Shown here: in pieces, positions 8,768-19,300 of the stretch | Position numbering within the stretch: position 1 is the stretch's first letter | Layout: each line of letters starts with the position of its first letter | Assembly (NCBI RefSeq): GCF_007748115.1 | Contig: NZ_CP036289.1 | Location: 4,092,001 to 4,156,000 of the forward strand | Source of the DNA: Bremerella volcania | Lineage (GTDB): Bacteria > Planctomycetota > Planctomycetia > Pirellulales > Pirellulaceae | Length of the DNA stretch: 64,000 nucleotides | Direction of reading: 5' to 3' | Position numbers and translations under genes: made by a program | Notes under the pieces: model-generated | Told to the model about the DNA's origin: nothing | Database searches by the model: none | Seen by the model: only the letters and a program-made list of their open reading frames with translations

Positions 8768-10480
8768 ATGGCTAAACAAGACACACCCCAAACGGATGCC
8801 GGTGGCTACTTCGCAGGTACGTTCAGGAAAGACTTCGTTTCTTCGATCGTCGTTTTCCTGGTTGCCCTGCCGCTTTGCATCGGAATCGCGGTCGCCGTGG
8901 GGGTCAATCCCGCGAGGGCCCTGATCACCGGCATCATCGGTGGCCTGATCGTGGGCATCTTTAGCGGCTCGCCTCTGCAAGTCAGTGGGCCGGCCGCGGG
9001 GCTGTTCGTCATCGTGGCGGACATCATCGCCCAGCAGAAAGCGAAGTTCCTCGGTTTCTTCTCCGGGCCGGAAGAAGCCGCGGACGGGGCTGCGATGACC
9101 TATGCATTGTCCGCGCTGGGGCTTTCGGTGCTGGTCGCCGGGGCGATTCAAGCCGTCGCGGGAAAACTTGGGATCGGACGCTGGTTCCAGGCGGTTTCGC
9201 CGGCAGTGATCAACGGCATGCTGGCCGGGATCGGGATCCTGATCATCGTCAGCCAGTTTCACGTGATGCTCGATCACCAGGCTTTGTGGCACGGCCACAA
9301 AGCGCACGGTGGTCTGCAATACATGGCCACCATTCCCGAAGCGATCTGGAAGTGCTTCGACCTGACCGAGGGCACTCCGCACCATCACCTCGCGGGCGCG
9401 ATTGGAATCGTCACGATCACGACAATGATGCTCTGGCAATCATTCGCACCCAAAAGGCTCAAATTGATTCCGGCGGCCCTGCTGGGGATTAGCTTGGCAA
9501 CCGTCGTTGCCATGGTGCTTAGCTTCGAGATTCAAAACCTGGTGATCCCTGAAAACCTGTTGGACGAAGTCTCGTTTCTCAACTCGACGCCTGAGTGGAT
9601 GAACTTCGTCGTCGATCCATCGGTCTACATCTCGGCGTTGGTGATCGCTTTGGTGGCCAGTGCCGAAACGCTGCTTTGTGCGACGGCTGTCGACAAGATG
9701 AAGCCCGGGCACAAAACTAACCACGATCAGGAACTCACCGCCCAGGGAATCGGCAACATGGCCTGCGGTCTGGTGGGTGCCTTGCCGATGACCGGCGTGA
9801 TCGTGCGAAGTTCGGCCAACGTCAACGCCGGGGGTCAAACCCGCGGGGCGACCATCCTGCATGGTGCCTGGCTGTTGCTGTTCATCGTCTTTTTGCCCCA
9901 GATCTTGACGCTGGTGCCGCGTGCCGCACTGGGCGCCCTGCTGGTTTACACCGGCTTCAAGCTGGTGAACATTAAGCAGATCAAGGAACTCTATAAAACA
10001 AGCTGGTCCGAGTTCGCGATCTATGCGACGACGGTCGTGTTGATTGTCAGCTTCGATCTTTTGATCGGCGTGATCGCGGGGATCGTGCTTTCGGCGATCA
10101 AACTGCTGGTGACGTTCACGCGGTTCGAGGCCGATCTGTACGTCAACGAAGAAGAGCAGAAGGCCTCGCTCAGTCTCCATGGGGCGGCCACCTTCCTGCG
10201 GCTTCCGATCCTGGCGCAGCGTTTGGAAGAGATTCCCGATAACGTTGAGTTGCACGTCGATCTGAGCAACCTCACTTACGTTGACCATGCCTGCTTCGAG
10301 TCGCTGATGGACTGGGCGAAACAGCACGAGAAGACGGGCGGCACGCTAGTGATCGATTGGAGTCAGCTGCATGGCAAATTTCAAAAGGAAGTCGACATCC
10401 GGCCCAATGGGACTACGGACGTTCAAAGAAATGGCAAGGCCAAGAGACAGTCTACTCCCGTTGGGGGAGGCATAACCTGA
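8768..10480 (+). CDS. SulP family anion transporter with STAS domain (likely bicarbonate)
   Basis: 570 residues from the ATG at 8768. A longer reading frame from 8690 would overlap the carbonic anhydrase gene and is rejected. About 10-14 hydrophobic segments span residues 20-445, beginning FVSSIVVFLVALPLCIGIAV, with the SulP signatures SGPAAGLFVIVA and ATAVDKMKPGHKTNHDQEL. A STAS domain follows at about 465-560 (VELHVDLSNLTYVDHACFESL). SulP members move sulfate, bicarbonate or dicarboxylates. Coupling to a carbonic anhydrase gene points to bicarbonate, as in BicA-like transporters. The last about 25 residues are polar and look species-specific. Confidence 0.93.
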   Translation: MAKQDTPQTDAGGYFAGTFRKDFVSSIVVFLVALPLCIGIAVAVGVNPARALITGIIGGLIVGIFSGSPLQVSGPAAGLFVIVADIIAQQKAKFLGFFSGPEEAADGAAMTYALSALGLSVLVAGAIQAVAGKLGIGRWFQAVSPAVINGMLAGIGILIIVSQFHVMLDHQALWHGHKAHGGLQYMATIPEAIWKCFDLTEGTPHHHLAGAIGIVTITTMMLWQSFAPKRLKLIPAALLGISLATVVAMVLSFEIQNLVIPENLLDEVSFLNSTPEWMNFVVDPSVYISALVIALVASAETLLCATAVDKMKPGHKTNHDQELTAQGIGNMACGLVGALPMTGVIVRSSANVNAGGQTRGATILHGAWLLLFIVFLPQILTLVPRAALGALLVYTGFKLVNIKQIKELYKTSWSEFAIYATTVVLIVSFDLLIGVIAGIVLSAIKLLVTFTRFEADLYVNEEEQKASLSLHGAATFLRLPILAQRLEEIPDNVELHVDLSNLTYVDHACFESLMDWAKQHEKTGGTLVIDWSQLHGKFQKEVDIRPNGTTDVQRNGKAKRQSTPVGGGIT

Positions 10481-10549
10481 TACGGTTCGTCAAAAGCAAT
10501 ACAATCCAACCATCCAGTCCTCGCGGCTCATGAATACCGCGTAAATATG

Positions 10550-10571
10550 TTGGTAAGCTGCCCCTTACCAA
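10550..10571 (+). repeat. Hairpin preceding the terminator of the carbonic anhydrase-SulP operon
   Basis: TTGGTAAG (10550-10557) and CTTACCAA (10564-10571) form a perfect 8-bp stem with a 6-nt loop. It lies five bases before the next hairpin, so the operon appears to end in two tandem stems. Confidence 0.55.
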
Positions 10572-10576
10572 TGTGG

Positions 10577-10615
10577 ACTCGGCGCACTCCATCCGGTGTG
10601 CCGAGTTCTTTTTTT
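10577..10615 (+). terminator. Rho-independent terminator after the SulP gene
   Basis: An 11-bp stem, 10577-10587 with 10596-10606 (core CTCGGCGCAC / GTGTGCCGAG, one G-U pair), 8-nt loop, followed by TTCTTTTTTT. This is the clear end of the carbonic anhydrase-SulP transcript. The rest of the gap to the porin gene (10616-10899) holds no gene I can support. Confidence 0.85.
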
Positions 10616-10899
10616 GAACGTTCGTGAGGTCTATTCCGCTCTTGCGAATCATTTCCCTTGAGACGCTAGCACCGCCGATGACGATCGTATCAGTTGCTCG
10701 TTCCGGATTTGTGTGCTTTATCGCTTGTTCGGGAAACTCTTGAAGCAACTTCTCTAGCAAATCTTACAGCCGGTTGGGTTCTTCCGCGCCGCTTGAAATC
10801 GATCTGCCTGGTTTGCAGCACATTCCGATTATCGCAGCTAGGCATTGGTCACTTTCCGTTCAGGATGAACGTAATTTGTGAAGTATGGAAACCCACACG

Positions 10900-12357
10900 A
10901 TGAAAACTAGCTGGACTTGCCGCGCCCTGGGGATTTGTTTGGGCGCATTGGCACCTGCTCTTGGCTACGGTCAAGAGTCGATCTACAGCGCACCGTACGC
11001 AGGCGCGCCAACGCATCAAAACACCTACGAGCAACCGCAGCAGTTCTACGCCGCTCCGGAAGTTCCACAAGCGCTGCCTGCTGTCGACACGGTTTCAGCC
11101 GCTTCGTACTACAACTTGCTCGAGCGTGTTGAAAAGCTGGAAGCAGAAGCGGCTGAGGAAGCTTGCAAAGAAGTCGACATCCTGATGAAACCCACTCAGA
11201 AGTGGACAGGGCGTATTCATGCTGACTACTGGCATTTCCCTGAGGATTCGGAACTCCCCAACTTCATTGAAACCGACAACGTGGATCAAAGCCCGGAAGA
11301 CTTTCTTGGCTTCCGTCGAATTCGTCTCGGCATCCAGGGCAACCTTAGTGAGACGATGATCTACAAAAGCGAATTCGACTTCGCCCAACCTAACGACATG
11401 GTAATCAAAGACGTTTACTTCGGCTGGGATGATCTACCATTTCTGCACACGGTACTCATTGGTAACCAGAAGCGTCCTTATGGTTTGGATCACTTAAACT
11501 CCAGTCGTTACAACGTCTTCATGGAACGTCCTTTCATCGTTGAAGCAATCAACCAAGATGCTCGGCGTGTCGGTGCCGCGTCGTATGGTTTGTCTGACGA
11601 TCAGGCTTGGAACTGGCGTTACGGTGCCTACATCATGAATGATCTCCAGGGATCCGGCGGACAATACACCGACAACTACCAATCAGAATTCGCCGGGCGA
11701 TTGGCCAATACCATCTGGTACGACGAAACCTCCGGTGGACGCGGTTACGCTCACTGGGCCGTTTCGGGTACGGCTGCGTTCCCAAGTAGTGGCGGTGCTG
11801 ACCGTTTCCGCACACGCCCCGAAGCTAGATCGGATGAACGCTGGATCGACACCGGCGTTCTCGGAGCGGCGAACTACCAGATGATCGGGCTTGAAAGCGT
11901 CGTTAACGTTGGTGCGTTCTCGTTCGTCGGCGAGTACATGGCCGTTCACGCTGATCGTGGCGCGGAACCTGATACCAATTTCCATGGCGGTTACTTCTAT
12001 CTTGCTTACTGGCTCACCGGCGAATATTCGCCATGGAGTCGTGATTCGGGCACACTCGATCGCCCCAAGCCCATCGAGAACTTTTGGTTGGTCAATCGTT
12101 GTGATGGATGCAAAAGCTACGGGTGGGGTGCTTGGCAGGTTGCCGCTCGCTACTCGTACTGCGATTTCACGGATGAAGACGTCTTCGGTGGTGTCGGTGA
12201 AAGTGTGACCTTCGGTTTGAACTGGTGGTGGAATCCGAACGCTCACTGGCAATTGAACTACATTCAAGGGCGTTTGTCTGAACGTGTAGTTTCCGGAGTA
12301 AGCACGGACGCAGGCTGGTATCAAATGATCGGCTGTCGATTTAGTGTCGACTTCTAG
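10900..12357 (+). CDS. OprP/OprO-like outer-membrane porin
   Basis: 485 residues from the ATG at 10900; an ATG five codons earlier (10885) is equally possible. A signal peptide (CRALGICLGALAPALGYGQE) is followed by a Tyr/Gln/Pro-rich segment and a short coiled coil (YYNLLERVEKLEAEAAEEA, about residues 68-86). From about residue 95 it resembles phosphate-selective porin O/P: FLGFRRIRLGIQGNL, FDFAQPNDMVIKDVYFGW, GNQKRPYGLDHLNSSRY. It ends in an aromatic-terminated beta strand (GCRFSVDF), as outer-membrane barrels do. The coiled coil before the barrel resembles periplasmic trimerisation stalks of this porin type. Transported solute is unknown; phosphate is only a family guess. Confidence 0.88.
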   Translation: MKTSWTCRALGICLGALAPALGYGQESIYSAPYAGAPTHQNTYEQPQQFYAAPEVPQALPAVDTVSAASYYNLLERVEKLEAEAAEEACKEVDILMKPTQKWTGRIHADYWHFPEDSELPNFIETDNVDQSPEDFLGFRRIRLGIQGNLSETMIYKSEFDFAQPNDMVIKDVYFGWDDLPFLHTVLIGNQKRPYGLDHLNSSRYNVFMERPFIVEAINQDARRVGAASYGLSDDQAWNWRYGAYIMNDLQGSGGQYTDNYQSEFAGRLANTIWYDETSGGRGYAHWAVSGTAAFPSSGGADRFRTRPEARSDERWIDTGVLGAANYQMIGLESVVNVGAFSFVGEYMAVHADRGAEPDTNFHGGYFYLAYWLTGEYSPWSRDSGTLDRPKPIENFWLVNRCDGCKSYGWGAWQVAARYSYCDFTDEDVFGGVGESVTFGLNWWWNPNAHWQLNYIQGRLSERVVSGVSTDAGWYQMIGCRFSVDF

Positions 12358-12379
12358 CGTGTGCCGTGAATGAAACCCA

Positions 12380-12408
12380 TTGCCAGGCTCTCTTAAAGAG
12401 CCAGGCAA
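12380..12408 (+). terminator. Hairpin after the porin gene
   Basis: Arms 12380-12391 and 12397-12408 pair over 12 positions with one A-A mismatch and a 5-nt loop. No T-run follows. It lies 22 bases after the porin stop and 46 bases before the next start, so it may reduce read-through. Confidence 0.5.
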
Positions 12409-12454
12409 CCAGCGGAAATCAACTAAGCAAAACAATTAGTACGGAGCGATCTCC

Positions 12455-13009
12455 ATGAACCGTTACCTCGCCATTGTTGGCCTCGGACTGCTGTTTTTCG
12501 GCAGCGGGTGCTGTGCGACGAAGTGCTGCACGCCGACGTGCTGCTCGTCCTACGGCAAGACCTGCTCGCCGGAAGTGAAACAAATAGAAGTCGAACACAA
12601 CTGCTACGCGGACAAGTGCAAAGACGTTTGCATTCCCGCGGTACGCTTCCCCTGGGAAGATTGCTGCTCGCCGCTGCGTTGCGGTAAAGTTCGCTCGGTC
12701 AAGCAATTGACCAAGTGGGAATACAAGTGCCCTGACTGCGAAGTGAAGTGGAACGTCATCAACAACGGCTGCTGTGGCTACGGCAACGGTTGCGGTAATG
12801 GCAACGGCTGTGGTTGTGGAAACAACTGCGGCGGAGCCTGTGGTGTTGGTTGCGGCGATCCCGCTTGTGGCTACAGCATGGACTATATGCCCAGCCAAGC
12901 CCCTCAGCCGATGCCTGCCGTGGTAACTCCGGAAACGTCTCCTTCCGAAGTTCCCCCCATGCCGCCGGTCGTGATCGAGCAGACCACCTTCTTTGCTCCG
13001 GCCCGCTAA
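12455..13009 (+). CDS. Cys/Gly/Asn-rich exported lipoprotein-like protein
   Basis: 184 residues, function not recognised. The N-terminus MNRYLAIVGLGLLFFGSGCC looks like a lipoprotein signal with Cys19 as a possible lipidated residue. Cysteine is extraordinarily abundant: CC pairs near 24 and 29, CPDC near residue 94, and a Gly-Asn-Cys tract at about 107-143 (GYGNGCGNGNGCGCG). The C-terminal about 40 residues are Pro-rich. No enzymatic motif is visible. Metal binding or disulfide-linked envelope structure are possible. Proteins of this type are common in planctomycetes, whose cell envelope is rich in Cys-rich proteins. It has its own terminator. Confidence 0.75.
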   Translation: MNRYLAIVGLGLLFFGSGCCATKCCTPTCCSSYGKTCSPEVKQIEVEHNCYADKCKDVCIPAVRFPWEDCCSPLRCGKVRSVKQLTKWEYKCPDCEVKWNVINNGCCGYGNGCGNGNGCGCGNNCGGACGVGCGDPACGYSMDYMPSQAPQPMPAVVTPETSPSEVPPMPPVVIEQTTFFAPAR

Positions 13010-13047
13010 CGAGTCACTCTCACCTCGACTCAGAGGAATTCCGACCC

Positions 13048-13083
13048 AGCCCTTGGAAGTTCCCAGCTCCAAGGGCTTTTTTA
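13048..13083 (+). terminator. Rho-independent terminator after the Cys-rich gene
   Basis: AGCCCTTGGA (13048-13057) pairs with TCCAAGGGCT (13068-13077) with a 10-nt loop, followed by a run of T's. Confidence 0.85.
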
Positions 13084-13103
13084 CGTTCGAAGGCCTTCGT
13101 TAT

Positions 13104-13250
13104 GTGTGGCACTGCCGCCCTTGGCAGTGAGAAGCTGATTGTGAGCTAGAAGCGGGATACATCTTGTGACAAGTATTCCAGTGATTCGTCCCGGTACCAA
13201 TGGATCGAACGTACCAGGCATTCACACTGCCGAGGGCGGCAGTGGCACAC
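13104..13250. repeat. 147-bp segment bounded by 26-bp inverted repeats (MITE- or REP-like)
   Basis: The unit at 13104-13129 reappears as its reverse complement at 13225-13250 with two mismatches. Each unit is itself a hairpin, CACTGCC against GGCAGTG around a 6-nt loop. The 95 bases between them are unique and non-coding. The arrangement resembles a miniature inverted-repeat element or a pair of oppositely oriented REP palindromes. No target duplication was identified. Confidence 0.6.
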
Positions 13251-13302
13251 GCAAGAAGAGTACCTCTAGGGAAATGGCCATCGATCGGTAGAATAGCCCT
13301 CT

Positions 13303-14136
13303 ATGACGCCCAACATCCTCCACATCAACTCGCCCCAAGATCCCCAACTCGTTCGCTATCAACGCGAGTTCGAGCGGAAGAGCCACATGCGTGACGGCTG
13401 CTTCGTTGCCGAGAGCCAGTTTCTCGTTCAGCGGCTGCTCGATAGCCCGTTTCACGTCGAGTCGATTCTCGTCGACGACGAAGCCAAGATCCCGGAACTC
13501 CCCCTGCGGCGAATTGGCCAGTTTCCGATCTACGTCTTGTCGCGCAGCGATATCAAGGAACTCGTGGGGTACAACTTTCATCGCGGGATAATGGCCTGTG
13601 GCGTGCGTCCCAAGCGGAGCCGTATCGATTCGGTCTTCCCCGGCGAAGTGCCGCCGACTTCCACGATCCTGGCGGCCTCGAAGATCGGAGACTTCGAGAA
13701 CCTGGGGGCGATCATTCGTGCGGCCTGTGCGTTTGGCGCTGATGCCATCCTGCTCGACGACGGCTGTGCCGATCCGTTCGCCAGGCGTTCGCTGCGCGTA
13801 TCGACAGGGCACGCGTTCAAAATCCCCATCGTCGAAAGCGAAGACTTCACCGCCGATCTGAAGCAGCTTGTCGCACTCGGCTTCGAGACCTTCGCGACGG
13901 TGCTCTCCGACGCGGCAACGCCCCTATCACAAGTCAGCCGAGCACCGCGCAGCGTGCTGCTGGTTGGCAACGAAGGGTACGGGCTCGAAGAAGAGACGCT
14001 CGCCCACTGCACGCATCAGATCACCATCCCGATGCAGCGTGGCAGTGACTCGCTGAACGTGGCGATGGCCACGGGCATCTTCCTGTACCACTTCTGCCAC
14101 ATGCAGGCCTCATCACCAGCGGACGATCTCGCCTGA
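13303..14136 (+). CDS. SpoU/TrmH family RNA methyltransferase
   Basis: 277 residues. SPOUT-class, SAM-dependent 2'-O-methyltransferase acting on tRNA or rRNA; the target is not predictable here. An N-terminal substrate-binding region at about 1-105 (CFVAESQFLVQRLLDS) is followed by the catalytic trefoil-knot domain at about 115-270: motif 1 IGDFENLGAIIRAACAFGAD, motif 2 VLLVGNEGYGLEEE, and motif 3 IPMQRGSDSLNVAMATGIF. All three hallmark motifs are intact. Its 3' end overlaps the convergent birA gene by 24 bases. Confidence 0.93.
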   Translation: MTPNILHINSPQDPQLVRYQREFERKSHMRDGCFVAESQFLVQRLLDSPFHVESILVDDEAKIPELPLRRIGQFPIYVLSRSDIKELVGYNFHRGIMACGVRPKRSRIDSVFPGEVPPTSTILAASKIGDFENLGAIIRAACAFGADAILLDDGCADPFARRSLRVSTGHAFKIPIVESEDFTADLKQLVALGFETFATVLSDAATPLSQVSRAPRSVLLVGNEGYGLEEETLAHCTHQITIPMQRGSDSLNVAMATGIFLYHFCHMQASSPADDLA

Positions 14137-14901
14137 GACGATTTGCCACGACCCGGCAGGCGTTTCGACAAGCAGTGCCCCAGTCGCGTCGATGCCGCGG
14201 CACTCTCCGGAGATCGTCTGATCGGCCTGACGAGTTTCAATCGCGCGTCCCGTCAGCAAACAATGCGTCTGCCAGTAAGGCAGCAGTCCGGCCAGCGAAT
14301 CAACGTTCTGCATGCAGAGGGTTTGAAATCGCGTCAGAAAGTCAAGCAAGATCTCCGGCAGAAAGTGCTGCACGCCAGTAACATCAGTCAGGGCGATCGC
14401 TCTTTGCTGCACGTCGGCCGGGGCGTCTTCCAGCGAGTTGTTCACGTTCACGCCAATCCCGACGCACAAGACAGGCTCTGCCGCGTCTCGCTTCTCGACC
14501 AGGATGCCGCACACTTTTCTTCCGGCCAGGAAGACGTCGTTGGGCCACTTCAGCTGAAAGGCTTCCGACTGACTCAATGTTTCCAACGTTTGGCACATCG
14601 CGACCCCAGCGATGAGCGAACACCGCGGCCAGTTGCAGGGCTCGATCGGAGTATCCTGCGTGCCCAACATCGCCGTGAACGTAAGCGCACCGTCGCCAGC
14701 AAACCAGCTGCGCGATCCCCTGCCCCGCCCCTTGGTTTGCCTGCGCGCCACGACCAGCGCCGGCAGACGCTGGCTGTACGCCGCCAGGTTGGCCAGCGCG
14801 TGATCGCTGGTCGATGGCAACTCGTCAAAAACATCGACCAGCGAGAAAGCAGCCTGACGCTCGATCTCGCGTTTTGCAGGTTCAGGAAACCAATCGCTCA
14901 T
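14113..14901 (-). CDS. birA: Biotin--[acetyl-CoA-carboxylase] ligase
   Basis: 262 residues from the ATG at 14901. An upstream extension to 15054 would run into the IS110 transposase gene and is rejected. It activates biotin as biotinyl-AMP and attaches it to the lysine of carboxyl-carrier domains. Visible motifs: STSDHALANLA, the biotin/ATP loop RRQTKGRGRGSRSWFAG, LKWPNDVFLAGRKVCGILVE and GIGVNVNN. It lacks the N-terminal DNA-binding domain of E. coli BirA, so it is ligase only. Its likely client, pyruvate carboxylase, is encoded just beyond the IS110 element on the same strand, suggesting the two genes were once adjacent. Confidence 0.93.
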   Translation of the reverse strand: MSDWFPEPAKREIERQAAFSLVDVFDELPSTSDHALANLAAYSQRLPALVVARRQTKGRGRGSRSWFAGDGALTFTAMLGTQDTPIEPCNWPRCSLIAGVAMCQTLETLSQSEAFQLKWPNDVFLAGRKVCGILVEKRDAAEPVLCVGIGVNVNNSLEDAPADVQQRAIALTDVTGVQHFLPEILLDFLTRFQTLCMQNVDSLAGLLPYWQTHCLLTGRAIETRQADQTISGECRGIDATGALLVETPAGSWQIVSGEIVRW

Positions 14902-14920
14902 AAAAGATCTTCTGATATCT

Positions 14921-14957
14921 TGTCCCCTCTCCTTCGCAGGGAGAGGGCTAGAGTGAG
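14921..14957. repeat. REP-like palindrome (copy 1), between birA and the IS110 element
   Basis: Contains CCCTCTCC-loop-GGGAGAGGG followed by CTAGAGTGAG. A diverged copy in the opposite orientation lies at 16348-16386 on the other side of the IS110 element. Such 'CCCTCTCC...GAGAGGG' palindromes are dispersed intergenic repeats in many bacteria. Confidence 0.6.
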
Positions 14958-14972
14958 CGACTGTGTTTAATT

Positions 14973-16100
<1,128 letters not shown>

Positions 16101-16183
16101 CCAATGTAAATCTAAACAGATTTCAACATACAAGGGTTTCTGGAACGACGTTTCCCTCGTATCGCCCAACGAATCAGGGGTGG

Positions 16184-16205
16184 CCCAGAGAGATTCCTCT
16201 CTGGG
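16184..16205. repeat. Palindrome related to the one after metE
   Basis: CCCAGAGA (16184-16191) pairs with TCTCTGGG (16198-16205). Its core AGAGAGATTCCTCTCT differs by two bases from that at 6661-6676, and both are preceded by GGTGGC. This suggests a dispersed palindromic repeat family. Confidence 0.55.
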
Positions 16206-16347
16206 TCGGCATCGCCGACAAGCGGCTAATGAATGGACGTTACCAAGATGGAAACCATCCCTCTTGTTCCTACTCGATGCATGAGCCGCTTGTGGCCCGG
16301 CGATGGGAACACTAGCTTCGCATGCAGTGCTTGACCTGCGGTCTGCC

Positions 16348-16386
16348 TCCTCACCCTCTCTATGCGCAGACGGTGGAGAGGGGACA
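16348..16386. repeat. REP-like palindrome (copy 2, inverted), just after pyc
   Basis: Read on the minus strand it has TGTCCCCTCTCC then, after a loop, GAGAGGGTGAG, matching copy 1 at 14921-14957. It starts four bases after the pyc stop codon and may serve as that gene's 3' hairpin. Confidence 0.55.
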
Positions 16387-16390
16387 GGAA

Positions 16391-19300
16391 TTACGACAGG
16401 CGAATCATGAGATCGCCGGTTTCGACCTGGCTGCCTGGTTTGACCAGAACCTCTTCGACCGTTCCGGCCACTTCGGCGTAGACGGTGGTTTCCATTTTCA
16501 TCGCTTCGAGCGAAAGTAGCTTCTGTCCCTTGGCGACCTTCTCGCCTGGCTCGACGGCGATGGTCACCACCATGCCAGGCATCGACGAACCGATCTGTTT
16601 CGGGTCGGCAGCATCCGCCTTTTGACGCTTGGGAACGTCCGATTCGAGCGAGTGATCCAGCACGCTGACTTCGCGCGGCTGGCCGTTGAGTTCGAAGAAG
16701 ACAACCCGCGTGCCATCGGGGTGCGGATCGCTCACCGTCAGGAACTTCACGATCAGCGTCTTCCCTTTTTCGATATCGATCACCAGTTCTTCCCCTGGCT
16801 CCTGGCCGTAGAAGAAGACCGGCGTGGGCAGATTGCTGATGTCGCCGAACTCGACTTCATGCTTGGCGAACTCTTCGTATACCTTGGGGTACAAAAGGTA
16901 CGACACCACTTCGTTGCGACTTGGCTTGCGGCCCAGGATCTTCTCGACCTTGGCTGCCGCGTCGTCGAAGTCAGCAGGCTCGAAGCTTTCGCCAGGACGG
17001 GTCGTCAGGATTGCTTCGTCCCGCATCACCCGCTTTTGGAGGCCTTCCGGGAAACCGCCTGGCGGCTGTCCCATGCGTCCCCCCAGCAGGTCTTTGATCG
17101 AAGCCGGGAAGGCCAGTTCACGTTCGGGATTGAGTACGTCCTCGGGCGTCAGTTCGTTGGCCACCATGAACAGCGCCATGTCACCGACGGCTTTCGACGT
17201 GGGGGTCACCTTCACGATGTCCCCCAGCATTTCGTTTACCTGGGCGTAGATCTCGCAGATGTCCGACCATTGATCGGAAAGCCCCAGTGCGTGGGCTTGC
17301 TGGAACAAGTTGGTGTACTGACCGCCAGGCATTTCGTGCCGATACAAGTCGGCGGTTGCTGGCAGCACGGTGCTTTCAAACGGCGTGTAGAACTCGCGAA
17401 CCGATCGCCAGTACTCGGCGATTTCGTCGATCTGCCTGGTGCCGAGCTTGCTTTCCTGCGGTGTTCCTCGCAGCATCTCGACGACCGTATTGAGGTTCGG
17501 CTGCGAGGTGCCTCCAGAGAGTGGCGCCATGGCCGCGTCGGCGATGTCGAGCCCTACCTCGGCCCCTTCCAGGATCGAAGCGGCCTGGATGCCGGCCGTG
17601 TCGTGGGTGTGGAAGTGAATCGGCAGGCCGATCTCTTCGCGCAGCGTTTTGATCAGCTTGCGAGCAGCGGTAGGCTTGCATAGCCCGGCCATGTCTTTGA
17701 TGGCCAGGAAGTGGGCCCCCATCGATTCCAACTGCTTGGCCAGGTCGACGTAATATTGCAGCGTGTACTTGTCGCGTTTCGGGTTGCTGATGTCGCCGGT
17801 ATAACAGATCGAAGCTTCGCAGATGGCACCTGACTCGATGACCGCGTCCATGGCGACCTTCATGTTCGGCACCCAGTTGAGGGCATCGAACACGCGGAAC
17901 ACATCGAGCCCGGCCTGAGCGGCCTCCTCAACGAATGCCTTGACGACGTTGTCGGGGTAGTTGGTGTAGCCGACGGCATTGGATGCCCGCAGCAACATCT
18001 GGAATAGGATGTTCGGAATCCGCTCGCGCATGTCGGCCAGCCGCTGCCACGGCGATTCCTTCAAGAATCGCATCGTCGTATCGAAGGTCGCCCCGCCCCA
18101 CATCTCGATCGAAAACAGATCGGCACAGTTGTGAGCATACGCCGGCGAGATGTTCAGCAGGTCGTTGGTACGCACCCGCGTGGCCAAGAGACTTTGGTGG
18201 GCATCGCGGAAAGTCGTATCGGTGAACAGCAGTTGGTTCTGGTCGCGAACCCACTGGGCGAACTTCTCACTGCCGAGTTCCTTGAAGCGATCACGCGATC
18301 CCTTGGGCAGCGGCGCGTCTTCATCGATCGCTGGCGTAGGTGCCGGATCGCGACGCTTGGAGATTGCTCGATCTTTGACGAGGGGATTCCCGTTGACGGC
18401 AATATCACCGAGGAACTTGAGCAGCTTCGTCGCGCGGTCTTTTCGCGGGGTGAATTGCATCAGCTCAGGCGTTTCGTCGATGAAGCGCGTGGTACACATG
18501 CCATCGATGAACGTGGGGTGTTTCATTAATCGGCTGAGAAACGGAATGTTCGTCTTCACGCCTCGCACGCGGAACTCTTGCAGCACGCGTTCCATGCGAC
18601 GCGCGGCATCGACGAAGCGGCGCCCCCGCGCGGTGACCTTCACCAGCAGCGAGTCGTAATAAGGATGCACCACGGCGCCACTAAACGCGCTACCGGCATC
18701 CAGACGCACGCCCATGCCGGCGCCGCTGCGGTAGTGGGTCACGCGGCCATAGTCAGGCATGAACTTATTCGAGGCGTCTTCGGTAGTGACACGGCACTGC
18801 AGGGCAAAGCCAAACGGCACGACCGACTCCTGGTTAGGAATGCCGATCTCGGGATGATCGAGCGATTCCCCCTGGGCGACGAGAATCTGCGACTTCACCA
18901 GGTCGATCCCGGTGATTTCTTCGGTGACGGTATGTTCGACCTGAATGCGCGGGTTCACTTCGATGAAGTAGAACTCGCCCGTCTGGGCATCGACCAGAAA
19001 CTCGACGGTACCCGCGGCGTAGTAATCGACCGCCTTACCAATAGCGACGGCCGCATCGCATAGGGCTTGCCGCGTTTGGGGATCGAGCTTGGGTGCCGGC
19101 GCGATTTCGACCACCTTCTGATGACGCCGCTGCACGCTACAGTCACGCTCGTAGAGGTGCACCAGGTTGCCTTGTTTGTCTCCCAAGAGCTGCACTTCGA
19201 TATGGCGTGCCTGTTGGATGAACTTCTCGATGAAGATGTCGGGGCTGCCGAACGCGTTAAGCGACTCGCGCTGGGCTTCTTTGAAGGCGGCCTCGAATTC

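Noticed and set aside
10452-10760. 102-codon minus-strand ORF whose first about 50 codons look protein-like
   Set aside because: It runs straight through the terminator hairpins of the carbonic anhydrase-SulP operon, has no recognised relative and shows no ribosome-binding site. At most it is a decayed remnant.
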